From Chryseobacterium viscerum (GTDB taxonomy: Bacteria > Bacteroidota > Bacteroidia > Flavobacteriales > Weeksellaceae), in the NCBI RefSeq assembly GCF_002899945.2, contig NZ_PPEG02000001.1, positions 682,001 through 746,000 of the forward strand: a stretch of DNA of 64,000 nucleotides. Direction: 5' to 3'. The notes under the pieces are model-generated. The model saw only the letters and a program-made list of their open reading frames with translations, ran no database searches and had not been told where the DNA came from. Position 1 is the stretch's first letter. Every line of letters starts with the position of its first letter. The position numbers were made by a program, and so were the translations under genes. This document shows, piece after piece, positions 8,501 through 15,665 of this stretch.

Positions 8501-8670
8501 AGCTCATAAGAGGCTAAAAAGATAGATTCTCTGAACACTTCATCATTCCACAATTCCAGTACGAAATGATCAAGATCTGCCGTATTTTTCGGTATATTAT
8601 TATATTGTTTGAATGAGTACAAAGAGTTCCTCATAAAGCCAATATTGATGTTATCTAACTGCGTTTTCAT
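5569..8670 (-). CDS. lanB: Class I lanthipeptide dehydratase (LanB), full length
   Basis: LanB enzymes glutamylate Ser/Thr of the precursor using Glu-tRNA and then eliminate glutamate to give dehydroalanine/dehydrobutyrine. At 1033 residues this is a complete fused enzyme, not a split one. The glutamylation domain shows the family motif 'RITTRSTPFGTFASHSAF' (Arg93-Phe97). The SpaB_C-like elimination domain fills the C-terminal third, with 'NKWLYYKIYCG' and 'KWFYIRYSDPDNHIRLRL'. It overlaps the flavin enzyme upstream by 20 bp and the exporter downstream by 4 bp, so these belong to one operon. Substrates are presumably the Ser/Thr residues in the cores of the precursors at 12011-13115. Confidence 0.93.
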   Translation of the reverse strand: MKTQLDNINIGFMRNSLYSFKQYNNIPKNTADLDHFVLELWNDEVFRESIFLASYELYNEWARLCQNDPSLSLVKRNKINNSILKYYIRITTRSTPFGTFASHSAFELNSENKNIEAGNMNAIHRYTTLDLSFLFQVITLINRDFPEVHEYELNDSIYKLGDYYRYIETTIQNEKRVYTLSSLEKDELLDFLVDTIADQSYSFDSLVALVAENVEGVSEEDAKYYIFSLIDAQFFKSGFDICLNEHSPLYQIIQYLSSKKGIHPELDTYLETLIKMDGYMELLNSGIGQAQEYYNEIFALANQFSILYDRKYLINSSLKRNLDFSPVTREDLSKIKKGINTLTCFWDKGSETVNENLEKFKSAFYTRYEESLVPLVEVLDNESGIGYIQEQNNENDFSSLLDTLSWPNSNNDSFSITYNKKIHEFWRRLINKANINGDTAIDLSQHDIDSLQNTEEVSLARSLSVMIEKVSDKIAISSVGGTSGTNLIARFSNEDEEILAPMNRIIKEEQNDDHFIYAELLHLPDNRVGNILLRQVKRGNQLSFLTKPSASENTIALTDLYIKMIDKRVVLFHKGLNKEVKIFHSTAHNFDYNSLPVYQFLCDLQHQDVSSALVLNIGDTNYLMYDYIPRITYGEDIIFTPALWRLYQNEVSGVKTKNNTESIKTIKEYLSDKKVNRYFFISQGDNKLLIDAENENLLLFLVDELRSKEMVTLTECLYDLKTDEFNNEIVIPMINRNYKAFKTELDHHLFNINISDNKFIPGNKWLYYKIYCGNKFSDKILQDVFPDLLPQLSEEELIKKWFYIRYSDPDNHIRLRLEINDSKLTNTAQIITTFNDYFDKYISEGIINKVEMGTYDREYERYEGEFIDAAEHIFHYDSKLTVNLLKNIPNNDDLWLYTIKSIDTYFNVFNLDLDKRYEVINKLYTQFQREFNVDSNLKKQLDLKYRNNLNIISEIVETDNSPYFSEFVSSIKENCREIENLKTIQKERLVSSFIHMHINRLIRSRHRMHELIIYGIVEKYYKMKIGKRKYLVS

Positions 8671-9598
8671 GTTGAATAGATTGTAAGTTGTAGTGATTGC
8701 TTATCGTTTCAGCGTTTTCTATTTTCTTGTCACTGTCGGGTTCTGTATCATATAAAATGAATTCATCGACGGACAGTTTTTCATCCAGTTTTTCAATCAG
8801 CTCAAAAAGCTCTTCAAAATTGAGGTTGAGAATTTTGAATGATTCGGATTCATCGGCATCGGATTTTATTTCGTTGACTTCCGAAAGATTGATGGCCAGT
8901 GCCAGCGATATTTTAGGAACAAATCCGTTTTTCTGTACAAATGAGTTTCTGTATCTGTTGATCTCTTCTTTTTTATCTTCAAGATCTTCAAGGAATTTTC
9001 CGCTTCCGTGAAATGCTGATACACAATAATTTGAGTGTAAGCTGATGGCGTCATCCAGATTGTTCAGAGAAGAAGAAAGATACCAGAGATCGGGGATCAG
9101 TCCGCCGTACGGAGGGATTAAAATTCCTTCTTTTTCGTTCTTTTCGGCTTCAGAATAAAACAGTTCGTGAATTTCGTGGGCATTTTCTTTGAAAACCACC
9201 CCGGTGCCTCTTTCAAGGATATCCGGATTTAAAAGGTTTTTGGTGTATGTGCTTTCAGGAATTCCTTTTGATAAACCAAGGTCTATTCTTCCGTTGAATA
9301 TATTATTGATCAGTTTATAATTGGTAGCGACAGCGTAAGGAGAATAACTGGGAACTGAAGTTCCTGCTGATCCTACTCTTATCTTTTCTGTCATTCCGGC
9401 GATCATGGCAATCACAATATCCGGATTTGAAAATGCAAGATTCTTGAGGTGAGAATAATGATGCTCTGCCAGCCAGAATCTGCTGTATCCTAATCTCTCT
9501 GCATGAAGGGCATAATCAACTACATCGTTAAGAGCTGTGATGGAATCTTTGCCGCTTCTGTATCCTAGTTCTAGTAATCCTATGCTTTTTGTTTTCAT
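8651..9598 (-). CDS. Luciferase-like (LLM class) flavin-dependent oxidoreductase
   Basis: A 315-residue member of the bacterial-luciferase-like TIM-barrel family. Seen are the N-terminal 'SIGLLELGYRSG', 'HAERLGYSRFWLAEHHY' (flavin-pocket region) and 'RIDLGLSKGIPES', close to the MsnO8-type branch. It sits inside the lanthipeptide operon: 1 bp after LanC-like 1 and overlapping LanB by 20 bp, so it is very likely a tailoring enzyme. In some actinobacterial lanthipeptide clusters, LLM-family LanJ(C) enzymes reduce dehydroalanine to D-Ala. Here FMN would be the likely cofactor, because Bacteroidota generally lack F420. A reductase or a monooxygenase role are both open. Confidence 0.85.
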   Translation of the reverse strand: MKTKSIGLLELGYRSGKDSITALNDVVDYALHAERLGYSRFWLAEHHYSHLKNLAFSNPDIVIAMIAGMTEKIRVGSAGTSVPSYSPYAVATNYKLINNIFNGRIDLGLSKGIPESTYTKNLLNPDILERGTGVVFKENAHEIHELFYSEAEKNEKEGILIPPYGGLIPDLWYLSSSLNNLDDAISLHSNYCVSAFHGSGKFLEDLEDKKEEINRYRNSFVQKNGFVPKISLALAINLSEVNEIKSDADESESFKILNLNFEELFELIEKLDEKLSVDEFILYDTEPDSDKKIENAETISNHYNLQSIQHENAVR

Positions 9599-9599
9599 G

Positions 9600-10757
9600 T
9601 TACAGTAAAAATTTTAGGTATTTAGTTTTGTCGATTTTATCATTCAGAGTAATCAATGCTCCGGTTTTCCCAAAGAGCAAAGAGCCGTCCTGCTCAGTAA
9701 GGGGTTGATCCAATTCGTTTTCCAGGATTTCCAGTGATCTTTTCACCCAGAAGTTTTTGGCCTGTTTATAGTCCGGATGAGCATCTTTTTTATTGATCTC
9801 GTCATAGAGCTGTACAAGTCCAGAAGTTCCGTGGCAATACTGGATAAATTCTACGCCCGTATTGGCCATTACTCTTCTTTTTGTAGTTTCTAAACCCAGT
9901 TCATGGGCCATATCTCTGTATCTTGTTTCCTGCAGTGTTTCTCCTGTTTTATAAAGAAGATAAGAGAAGGAGAGGTCACTGTTGCACCAGCAAAGTCTGT
10001 TGTTGTGGAAAGGCTTCAACAGATTTTCTGCTATTTTGTAATTGTATGGTTTATATATTCTGGCGTTTTCTACTTCGTGGACATCAAAATTGGAAATAAT
10101 GAAATCCAGACAGGTGTTAATAATATGCCTTGCTTTTTCCGTCATTACCGGAAGGCTCAAAAGATTATTAACAATAGAAAGATAGCCATAGTTGAATCCT
10201 AAATTAATACCATCTGCATAGCTGTCATTCAGCTTATTTTCAAATGGGATGGGGTGGGAAATGCATTCATCATAAAGAAGATCTACAATTTCGCTGCTGT
10301 ACTGTTCATTTCTGATGGTGTTGAAGTAATGAAGATTTCCTATCGGCCCATCAAAAAAAGTATAATTGTCTTCCTTCAGCATGGTAACGGATTGCTGGTA
10401 GATCAGTTCTCCGATGTCAGTAATCTGTTCATCAAAGTCATCTTGTATTAATCCGTCTTTTTTTAATAAATCCAGGATAATGCCCAATCCGGTCATTCCT
10501 TTGGATAGATTCGGGAGTGTATATACGTTGCTCTCTTTTTGCAGATTGCCATTCTCAAAGACTTCTTCAAGGATAGCTCCTACCTTGTTTACATAGATAT
10601 CATTTCCGGAGATTTGATATTGTGTTAAGAAATAGAGCAGCAGTCCCAGTTTTCCATAAAGCAATCCATCAGGTAAATTTCCATAATCAAAATCAAGAAG
10701 TTTTTGATCGTATTCATGAAGAATGGTCGTAATATTTTGAGATTGTAGAGTTTCCAT
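9600..10757 (-). CDS. lanC: LanC-like cyclase 1 (zinc ligands kept, acid/base His missing)
   Basis: A 385-residue alpha-toroid protein of the LanC family, which adds Cys thiols to dehydroamino acids to form (methyl)lanthionine rings. The inner-helix Gly motifs recur ('LSKGMTGLG', 'FFDGPIGNL', 'FNYGYLS', 'LLFGKTGALI'). The three zinc ligands of NisC have counterparts: Cys258 in 'LCWCNSDLS' and Cys308-His309 in 'YCHGTSG'. The active-site His of the usual LAHG motif is replaced: here the loop reads 'GFNYGY' (187-192). Its stop is next to the LLM start. Its start overlaps the end of LanC-like 2 by 1 bp. Confidence 0.9.
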   Translation of the reverse strand: METLQSQNITTILHEYDQKLLDFDYGNLPDGLLYGKLGLLLYFLTQYQISGNDIYVNKVGAILEEVFENGNLQKESNVYTLPNLSKGMTGLGIILDLLKKDGLIQDDFDEQITDIGELIYQQSVTMLKEDNYTFFDGPIGNLHYFNTIRNEQYSSEIVDLLYDECISHPIPFENKLNDSYADGINLGFNYGYLSIVNNLLSLPVMTEKARHIINTCLDFIISNFDVHEVENARIYKPYNYKIAENLLKPFHNNRLCWCNSDLSFSYLLYKTGETLQETRYRDMAHELGLETTKRRVMANTGVEFIQYCHGTSGLVQLYDEINKKDAHPDYKQAKNFWVKRSLEILENELDQPLTEQDGSLLFGKTGALITLNDKIDKTKYLKFLL

Positions 10758-11929
10758 TATAGATCGTAATTATAGAATGAGACGTAGTTGTGATTGGTTT
10801 TAATGACATTGTTCATCAGGGTAATCCCGATTCCTGCTATGCCTTGGCCCAGGGCCATATTGATGTTGTCAAACTCTGCATTGTAATAGGCTTTAAATCC
10901 TGCCCATTTTTCACTTTCATTATTTTTTGATTGAAGAAGATGCTCGTGCCAATATTCTTTGGCTTCCAAAAAGACATCCTGCTCAGTAAGATGATAGATT
11001 TTTTTGTACAAGGCGGATAATCCTGCGGAACCATAAATGAGTCCCGGCTCCAGGATGGCAGACTGATCAGTATCTTTAAATTTTGTAGTGTTGATCAATA
11101 TTTGTAATCCTTTGTCGCAATACTCTTTATGTTCTAAGAGAACTCCGGCGTTATAAAAAGTATAACCAATTCCTATTTCACCGTAAGCGAGATTGTGATA
11201 ATCTATGTAGACGTCTTCAAAGGCATTGAACGGGAAAAGTGTGATATTGTCCGTGTTGCTTTCTTTGCAGTTCCATATGAATGATAGTCCTTTGTGAATG
11301 AGCTCCAGAGATTCCTGGTTGTAGATGTTATTTTTATAAAGGAATAACAAATAGTTGATCACTCCTGTGGTTCCATGTCCTAAACCTAGTTCCACATAAG
11401 GATTTTCTTTATCCCGAAGATCAAATTTCCAGTAGCTTCCGCTTTCATGAGGATGAGCAAGCTCAATGATTTTATTCAGCGTTTCGTCTATCAGATGTTT
11501 TTTGCCTTCAAGATTTCTCAGTACAAAATATTTGGCAAAACTTGGAAAACCGCTTGTTAAGTCAAGATCTCCTTTCTCTGTTTGCTGGATCAGTATTTCT
11601 TCCAGAATTTCATCTATATTCTCCAGTAAAGAATCAATTTCGCTGTCTAAAACTTCTTCCTGTTTCAGGAACATAAGATATAATCCTAGCTCTCTTATTT
11701 CGTCATTAAAATGAAGACTTTTATAATCTTCTGTTAAAACAGACAGAGACTTCTCAATGTAATGGGTTACCAGTTCTAAAGATTCCGATTCTTTGGTCAT
11801 TAGATAATGATAATAATAGAACATTGAAGCACTTAGAATCCCGTTATTAAGACCGATTCCGGTAAGGGAAGTATCTTTTTTGCGGATACATTCTTCTATT
11901 TCTGAGATGATTAGTTTTTCTTTTTGCAT
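10757..11929 (-). CDS. LanC-like protein 2 (acid/base His kept, zinc ligands missing)
   Basis: A 390-residue LanC-family alpha-toroid. It keeps the central 'LGLGHGTTGV' motif (His185, matching NisC His212). The zinc-site motifs are changed: the WCYG position reads 'LAYGEIG' (247-253, Cys to Ala) and the CHG position reads 'LIYGSAG' (297-303, Cys-His to Ile-Tyr). A final 'ALGQGIAGIG' repeat follows. It therefore probably cannot bind zinc and is unlikely to cyclise alone. It may be a partner or recognition subunit of LanC-like 1, whose losses are complementary. It is the first modification gene after the precursors, 81 bp downstream of them. Confidence 0.88.
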   Translation of the reverse strand: MQKEKLIISEIEECIRKKDTSLTGIGLNNGILSASMFYYYHYLMTKESESLELVTHYIEKSLSVLTEDYKSLHFNDEIRELGLYLMFLKQEEVLDSEIDSLLENIDEILEEILIQQTEKGDLDLTSGFPSFAKYFVLRNLEGKKHLIDETLNKIIELAHPHESGSYWKFDLRDKENPYVELGLGHGTTGVINYLLFLYKNNIYNQESLELIHKGLSFIWNCKESNTDNITLFPFNAFEDVYIDYHNLAYGEIGIGYTFYNAGVLLEHKEYCDKGLQILINTTKFKDTDQSAILEPGLIYGSAGLSALYKKIYHLTEQDVFLEAKEYWHEHLLQSKNNESEKWAGFKAYYNAEFDNINMALGQGIAGIGITLMNNVIKTNHNYVSFYNYDL

Positions 11930-11963
11930 GATCTGAGAGCTATGAGATTATATAATTTTTTTT

Positions 11964-11999
11964 AAAAGAGGGAGGTCTGTCAAAAGTTCTCCCTCTTTT
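11964..11999 (-). terminator. Intercistronic hairpin between precursor genes and LanC-like 2
   Basis: A perfect 11-bp stem AAAAGAGGGAG / CTCCCTCTTTT with a 14-base loop lies 12 bp after the last precursor stop (minus strand). It is followed by A-rich rather than T-rich sequence, so it may be a partial attenuator or a 3' stabiliser. Either would yield more precursor than enzyme mRNA, as seen at many lanA-lanB junctions. Confidence 0.6.
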
Positions 12000-12010
12000 A
12001 TAGGAGTAGA

Positions 12011-12184
12011 TTACTTTCTTGTTTGTACCACAGTGTTTCCACCACAAGAACATTGTCCACAAGACTGAGCTGCAGCCTGAAGACTGTTAACACCTCCTTT
12101 TAGGCTATTCATTTGCTCTTCCTGAAGTTTGCTGATTTGCTCTTTGTTGATTTGAAGACCCTTAGTTAATTTCATTTTGTTCAT
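12011..12184 (-). CDS. Lanthipeptide precursor, copy 1 (57 aa)
   Basis: The last precursor in transcription order: 57 residues starting MNKMKLTKG. The leader has 'LQINKEQISKLQEEQ', then MNSLKGG with the GG cleavage site at 30-31. This matches the Bacteroidota class I lanthipeptide leader type (LxLNKExIxxL...GG). The core carries Cys42, Cys45 and Cys47 in 'SCGQCSC', with Ser34, Ser41, Ser46, Thr51 and Thr55 as possible dehydration sites. The core tail differs from the other copies, ending VVQTRK. It is followed by the intercistronic hairpin. Confidence 0.93.
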   Translation of the reverse strand: MNKMKLTKGLQINKEQISKLQEEQMNSLKGGVNSLQAAAQSCGQCSCGGNTVVQTRK

Positions 12185-12237
12185 GATGTTTGATTTTAAT
12201 TGTTATTGTTTATTGTAAATGTGATTGGGGAAGCTTA

Positions 12238-12417
12238 TTATTGAGCTGCTCTTGTTTTTACGATTGTGTTTCCACCGCAAGAACACTGTCCGCAAGACTG
12301 AGCTGCTGCCTGAAGGCTGTTAACACCTCCTTTAAGGCTGTTCATTTGCTCTTCCTGAAGTTTGCTGATTTGCTCTTTGTTGATTTGAAGACCTTTAGTT
12401 AATTTAATTTTGTGCAT
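12238..12417 (-). CDS. Lanthipeptide precursor, copy 2 (59 aa)
   Basis: 59 residues starting MHKIKLTKG. Leader, GG site and the three core Cys (42, 45, 47) are as in copy 1. The core tail is TIVKTRAAQ. The protein is identical to copy 5 although the DNA differs at several synonymous positions, so the product is under purifying selection and does not simply reflect a very recent duplication. Confidence 0.93.
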   Translation of the reverse strand: MHKIKLTKGLQINKEQISKLQEEQMNSLKGGVNSLQAAAQSCGQCSCGGNTIVKTRAAQ

Positions 12418-12466
12418 GATATTTGATTTTTAAATTGTTATAAATATTTTCGGATTTTTGTGAGAA

Positions 12467-12646
12467 TTACTTAGCAGCTCTTGTTTGTACCACTGTATTT
12501 CCACCGCAAGAACACTGTCCGCAAGATTGAGCCGCTGCCTGAAGGCTGTTAACACCTCCTTTAAGGCTGTTCATTTGCTCTTCCTGAAGTTTGCTGATTT
12601 GTTCTTTGTTGATCTGTAATCCTTTAGATAATTTCATTTTGTTCAT
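12467..12646 (-). CDS. Lanthipeptide precursor, copy 3 (59 aa)
   Basis: 59 residues starting MNKMKLSKG. Same leader and GG site, core Cys42, Cys45 and Cys47, with tail TVVQTRAAK. It shares the MNKM start and the Gln before TR with copy 1, so copies 1 and 3 form one subtype and copies 2, 4 and 5 another. Confidence 0.93.
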   Translation of the reverse strand: MNKMKLSKGLQINKEQISKLQEEQMNSLKGGVNSLQAAAQSCGQCSCGGNTVVQTRAAK

Positions 12647-12700
12647 GATGTTTGATTTTAAATTGTTATTGTTTATTTTAAATGTGATTGGGGAAGCTGA

Positions 12701-12880
12701 TTATTGAGCTGCTCTTGTTTTTACCACTGTGTTTCCACCGCAAGAACACTGTCCGCAAGATTGAGCTGCTGCCTGCAGGCTGTTAACCCCTCCTTTAAGG
12801 CTGTTCATTTGCTCTTCCTGTAATTTGCTGATTTGCTCTTTGTTGATTTGTAATCCTTTAGTTAATTTAATTTTGTGCAT
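12701..12880 (-). CDS. Lanthipeptide precursor, copy 4 (59 aa)
   Basis: 59 residues starting MHKIKLTKG. Same leader, GG site and Cys pattern. The tail is TVVKTRAAQ, one residue (V for I) different from copies 2 and 5. Confidence 0.93.
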   Translation of the reverse strand: MHKIKLTKGLQINKEQISKLQEEQMNSLKGGVNSLQAAAQSCGQCSCGGNTVVKTRAAQ

Positions 12881-12935
12881 GATGTTTGATTTTTAAATTG
12901 TTATTGTTTATTGTAAATGTGATTGGGGAAGCTGA

Positions 12936-13115
12936 TTATTGAGCAGCTCTTGTTTTTACGATTGTGTTTCCACCGCAAGAACACTGTCCGCAAGATTGAG
13001 CTGCTGCCTGCAGGCTGTTAACCCCTCCTTTAAGGCTGTTCATTTGCTCTTCCTGTAGTTTGCTGATTTGCTCTTTGTTGATTTGTAATCCTTTTGTTAA
13101 TTTAATTTTGTGCAT
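12936..13115 (-). CDS. Lanthipeptide precursor, copy 5 (59 aa, first in transcription order)
   Basis: 59 residues, identical in protein to copy 2 (MHKIKLTKG start, TIVKTRAAQ end). It is the promoter-proximal precursor, 87 bp after the stop of the TonB receptor gene. No terminator-like hairpin is visible in that 87-bp gap, so read-through from the receptor promoter is possible. I found no clear TAnnTTTG promoter of its own. Confidence 0.93.
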   Translation of the reverse strand: MHKIKLTKGLQINKEQISKLQEEQMNSLKGGVNSLQAAAQSCGQCSCGGNTIVKTRAAQ

Positions 13116-13202
13116 GATTTTAAAATTTTAGTATGGTTAGTTCTGGTTATCTTTTCAAGTCATAAAACCTTTATTGGACCCTACTTGCAAGTATATATTT
13201 GA

Positions 13203-15599
13203 TTAATTAATTCTGTTTCTTTCGTCCTCGTTTCCGAAGTTTCTCTGTTGTTCAGATTTTAGATTCTTGTTTCCGAACTTGTAGCTTAAAGAGACTCTTA
13301 CCCCTCTTGTGTCACCATAGCTGCTGAAGTCTGTTTTTACACCATTCGATTCATAAGTGATCACAGGACGCTGGCCGTTCAAAAGATCCATACCGGTAAC
13401 GGTAAGTGTCAGTTTCTTATCCAGGAGCAGGAATTTCATAGAAACATCCAGAATATTCATCGTTGAAATATGAAAGATCTGATAGCGTCCCGGAAGCTGC
13501 AGCCCATAATTGGCACTGACGAATATGGTTTTAGACTTATTCAGTGTGAAGTCATTATTCGAATAGAAATAGGCATTATACCCGTCTATCGAGCTGATGA
13601 AATCTGTTTTGGACTTTACCTTCTGGTAATTGACATTAAACCCTGTAAAGCTGTTCCACCACAACCATTTATTAAAATTGTAATACGTAGAAACCCCGAT
13701 CTGATAGGTGTTGGCATAATTCAAAGGCGTGCTTCTTGTGATATTGGTATTCTGATCCAGAATGGCAAGATCCTGGCTGAAGTCTGATACCTGAGAATAA
13801 TACACTGAGGATACCCATTTTTGATTTCTTACATATGAAAACTCAATATTGTCTATTATTGACGGCTTCAAGAACGGGTTCCCTTCCGAATAATAATAAG
13901 GGCTGGTGCGTACCACAAACGGATTCAGATAATCGAAATTCGGTCTGCGGATTCTTCTGCTATAGTTCAGTGAGAAAGAGTTTTTATCATTAGGATTATA
14001 GGTCACATACGCTGTCGGGAACAATTTGACATAATCATTTTTGTTGGTTTGATTAAGATTATGCGAATATCCGGTCGTTTGTGTAGCCTCCATCCTCAAA
14101 CCAGCCTGGGTTTCCCATTTTTCACCCAGCTTTTTGCTTGCAGAAACGTACAACGCTTCATTATGCTCTTTATAATTAAAAATATTAGACTGATCTGTGT
14201 TTAAAACAGGCGTTCCGGTTTTGTGATCCAAAACGACAAGGTCATTATTGGTATTCGTATAGGTATATTTTCCTCCAAAGCTTAAAGAAGCCCATTTCAA
14301 CGGCATTTCCACATCCACTTTTCCGGAATAGTTTTCAATACGGTTCACGTTGGTATTCGTGGCTGAGAAAAATTTTCCAGGAAGAATATTTCTTTGGGGA
14401 TCCAGCTCATTTCCTGCATAAAAGTTGTAATCACTTTTTTTGTAGTGGAAATAATCAAAATCAGTGGTGATTTTTGTCCCTGCAGAATCTACTTTAAAGG
14501 TGTTGTACCAGTTAAGAGAATTCATATTAGGCTTATTGTTGGCATCCACATCAGACGTAATGTATGAGTTCACGGCTCCTGAAGGATTAAACCTTGAGGT
14601 GAAAGGACTGTTTGATGAGGTATTTCTGGTAAAACTGCCCAGATATTTTGCTCCCGTTGTCCATTTATCCGATATTTTGTAATCAATGCCAAACCCCAGC
14701 CCGAGATTGTTCTCTTCAGATTTATTTTTGACATTCAGGATCCATAGTTCATCCGGATAGTAAATCTTACTGTCAGATGTAGTGCGAAGCCTTTGGGAAT
14801 TGGTATTGGCGGTTATTTGTAATGACAGCCTGTTGCGGTTGTAATTAAATGCTCCCTGAAGGCCTCCTCCTGCATAGGTTTTCTGGGTGTAGTTACCCCC
14901 GATATTGGCATTCCAGGAATTCGCCTTTCCTTTTTTCAATTTGATATTGATTAGCCCACTGTCTCCTTCTGCATCATACTTTGCCGGTGGAGTAGTGATC
15001 ACTTCAATAGACTGAATATTATCTGAAGGAATAGATTTTAGTAAGCTTGACAAATCATCCGGGGACATTCTCTGAATACGATCGTCAATCATGACCAGAA
15101 CTTCACCCTTTCCAACAATAGAAACCTTTTCATCCTGAATACGAACCAGAGGAGTCGTTTTCAAAGCATCCAATGCCGTTCCTCCTGTTGCCGCAACCGA
15201 ATTTTCTACATTGAAAACAAGACGGTCTATTTTTCTTTCAATCAGTTTTTTCTTTTTTGTCAGACTGATCGCCTGAATCTCCTGGCTTTCTTGCTGACTG
15301 TCTTTTATCGTATAGCTTCTTGTAATTTCACCTTCAATATTTTCATTTCCTTCGTATACTTTGCTTCCGTTCAGGAAAAATTCCATTTTATAAGAATCAG
15401 CTTTCGGAAGTTTAATGGAGAAAAGTCCGTTTTCATCAGTGATCGTTGAGAACTTATCATTTCCTGCCAACAGGATCACTTCTACATAAGAAATATTTTT
15501 TGCCTTTTCATCAGATACTTTACCGGAAATACTCTGAGCATTAAGATGAATGCCCATTCCTAAAAAGGATAATAACGGTATTAAGTATTTCTTTGTCAT
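13203..15599 (-). CDS. TonB-dependent receptor (outer-membrane beta-barrel family)
   Basis: About 798 residues from the ATG at 15599 (MTKKYLIPLLSFLG), where a standard signal peptide begins and ends near LNA/QS. An in-frame ATG at 15620 would add seven charged residues and is less likely. A carboxypeptidase-like regulatory domain follows ('SISGKVSDEKAKNISYVEV'), then a plug ('TALDALKTTPLVRIQDEKV', 'VLVMIDDRIQRMSPDDLSSLL', 'IEVITTPPAKYDAEGDSGLI') and a long barrel. The plug type is that of the OMP_b-brl_3 group. Two copies of the LuxR-type palindrome lie directly upstream and the lanthipeptide precursors directly downstream. It may import a signal or nutrient or act in lanthipeptide export or immunity. 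The sequence does not decide. Confidence 0.9.
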   Translation of the reverse strand: MTKKYLIPLLSFLGMGIHLNAQSISGKVSDEKAKNISYVEVILLAGNDKFSTITDENGLFSIKLPKADSYKMEFFLNGSKVYEGNENIEGEITRSYTIKDSQQESQEIQAISLTKKKKLIERKIDRLVFNVENSVAATGGTALDALKTTPLVRIQDEKVSIVGKGEVLVMIDDRIQRMSPDDLSSLLKSIPSDNIQSIEVITTPPAKYDAEGDSGLINIKLKKGKANSWNANIGGNYTQKTYAGGGLQGAFNYNRNRLSLQITANTNSQRLRTTSDSKIYYPDELWILNVKNKSEENNLGLGFGIDYKISDKWTTGAKYLGSFTRNTSSNSPFTSRFNPSGAVNSYITSDVDANNKPNMNSLNWYNTFKVDSAGTKITTDFDYFHYKKSDYNFYAGNELDPQRNILPGKFFSATNTNVNRIENYSGKVDVEMPLKWASLSFGGKYTYTNTNNDLVVLDHKTGTPVLNTDQSNIFNYKEHNEALYVSASKKLGEKWETQAGLRMEATQTTGYSHNLNQTNKNDYVKLFPTAYVTYNPNDKNSFSLNYSRRIRRPNFDYLNPFVVRTSPYYYSEGNPFLKPSIIDNIEFSYVRNQKWVSSVYYSQVSDFSQDLAILDQNTNITRSTPLNYANTYQIGVSTYYNFNKWLWWNSFTGFNVNYQKVKSKTDFISSIDGYNAYFYSNNDFTLNKSKTIFVSANYGLQLPGRYQIFHISTMNILDVSMKFLLLDKKLTLTVTGMDLLNGQRPVITYESNGVKTDFSSYGDTRGVRVSLSYKFGNKNLKSEQQRNFGNEDERNRIN

Positions 15600-15647
15600 G
15601 TCTTTTATTTTATATTTCAAATGTAGAATGTTGCGTTTTGAATGTTG

Positions 15648-15663
15648 CTACACGGAAGTGTAG
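15648..15663. promoter_or_regulatory. LuxR-type palindrome, box A (CTACACGGAAGTGTAG)
   Basis: A 16-bp dyad, CTACAC-GGAA-GTGTAG, 48 bp before the receptor start at 15599. Same arms as boxes B-D. Confidence 0.7.
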
Positions 15664-15665
15664 TT

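Larger units (their letters stand above)
12011..13115 (-). repeat. Tandem array of five precursor genes (unit about 229-235 bp)
   Basis: Start-to-start distances are 233, 229, 234 and 235 bp. Each unit has a 174-180 bp coding part and a 49-55 bp spacer. Spacers are also similar (TGTTATTGTTTATTGTAAATGTGATTGG-like), so the duplication unit was gene plus spacer. These are coding repeats, not CRISPR. Confidence 0.9.

Noticed and set aside
12011..13115. CRISPR-like regular repeats
   Set aside because: The repeat unit is a complete coding gene plus spacer, all five translate to GG-leader peptides, and there are no unique spacers or cas genes.
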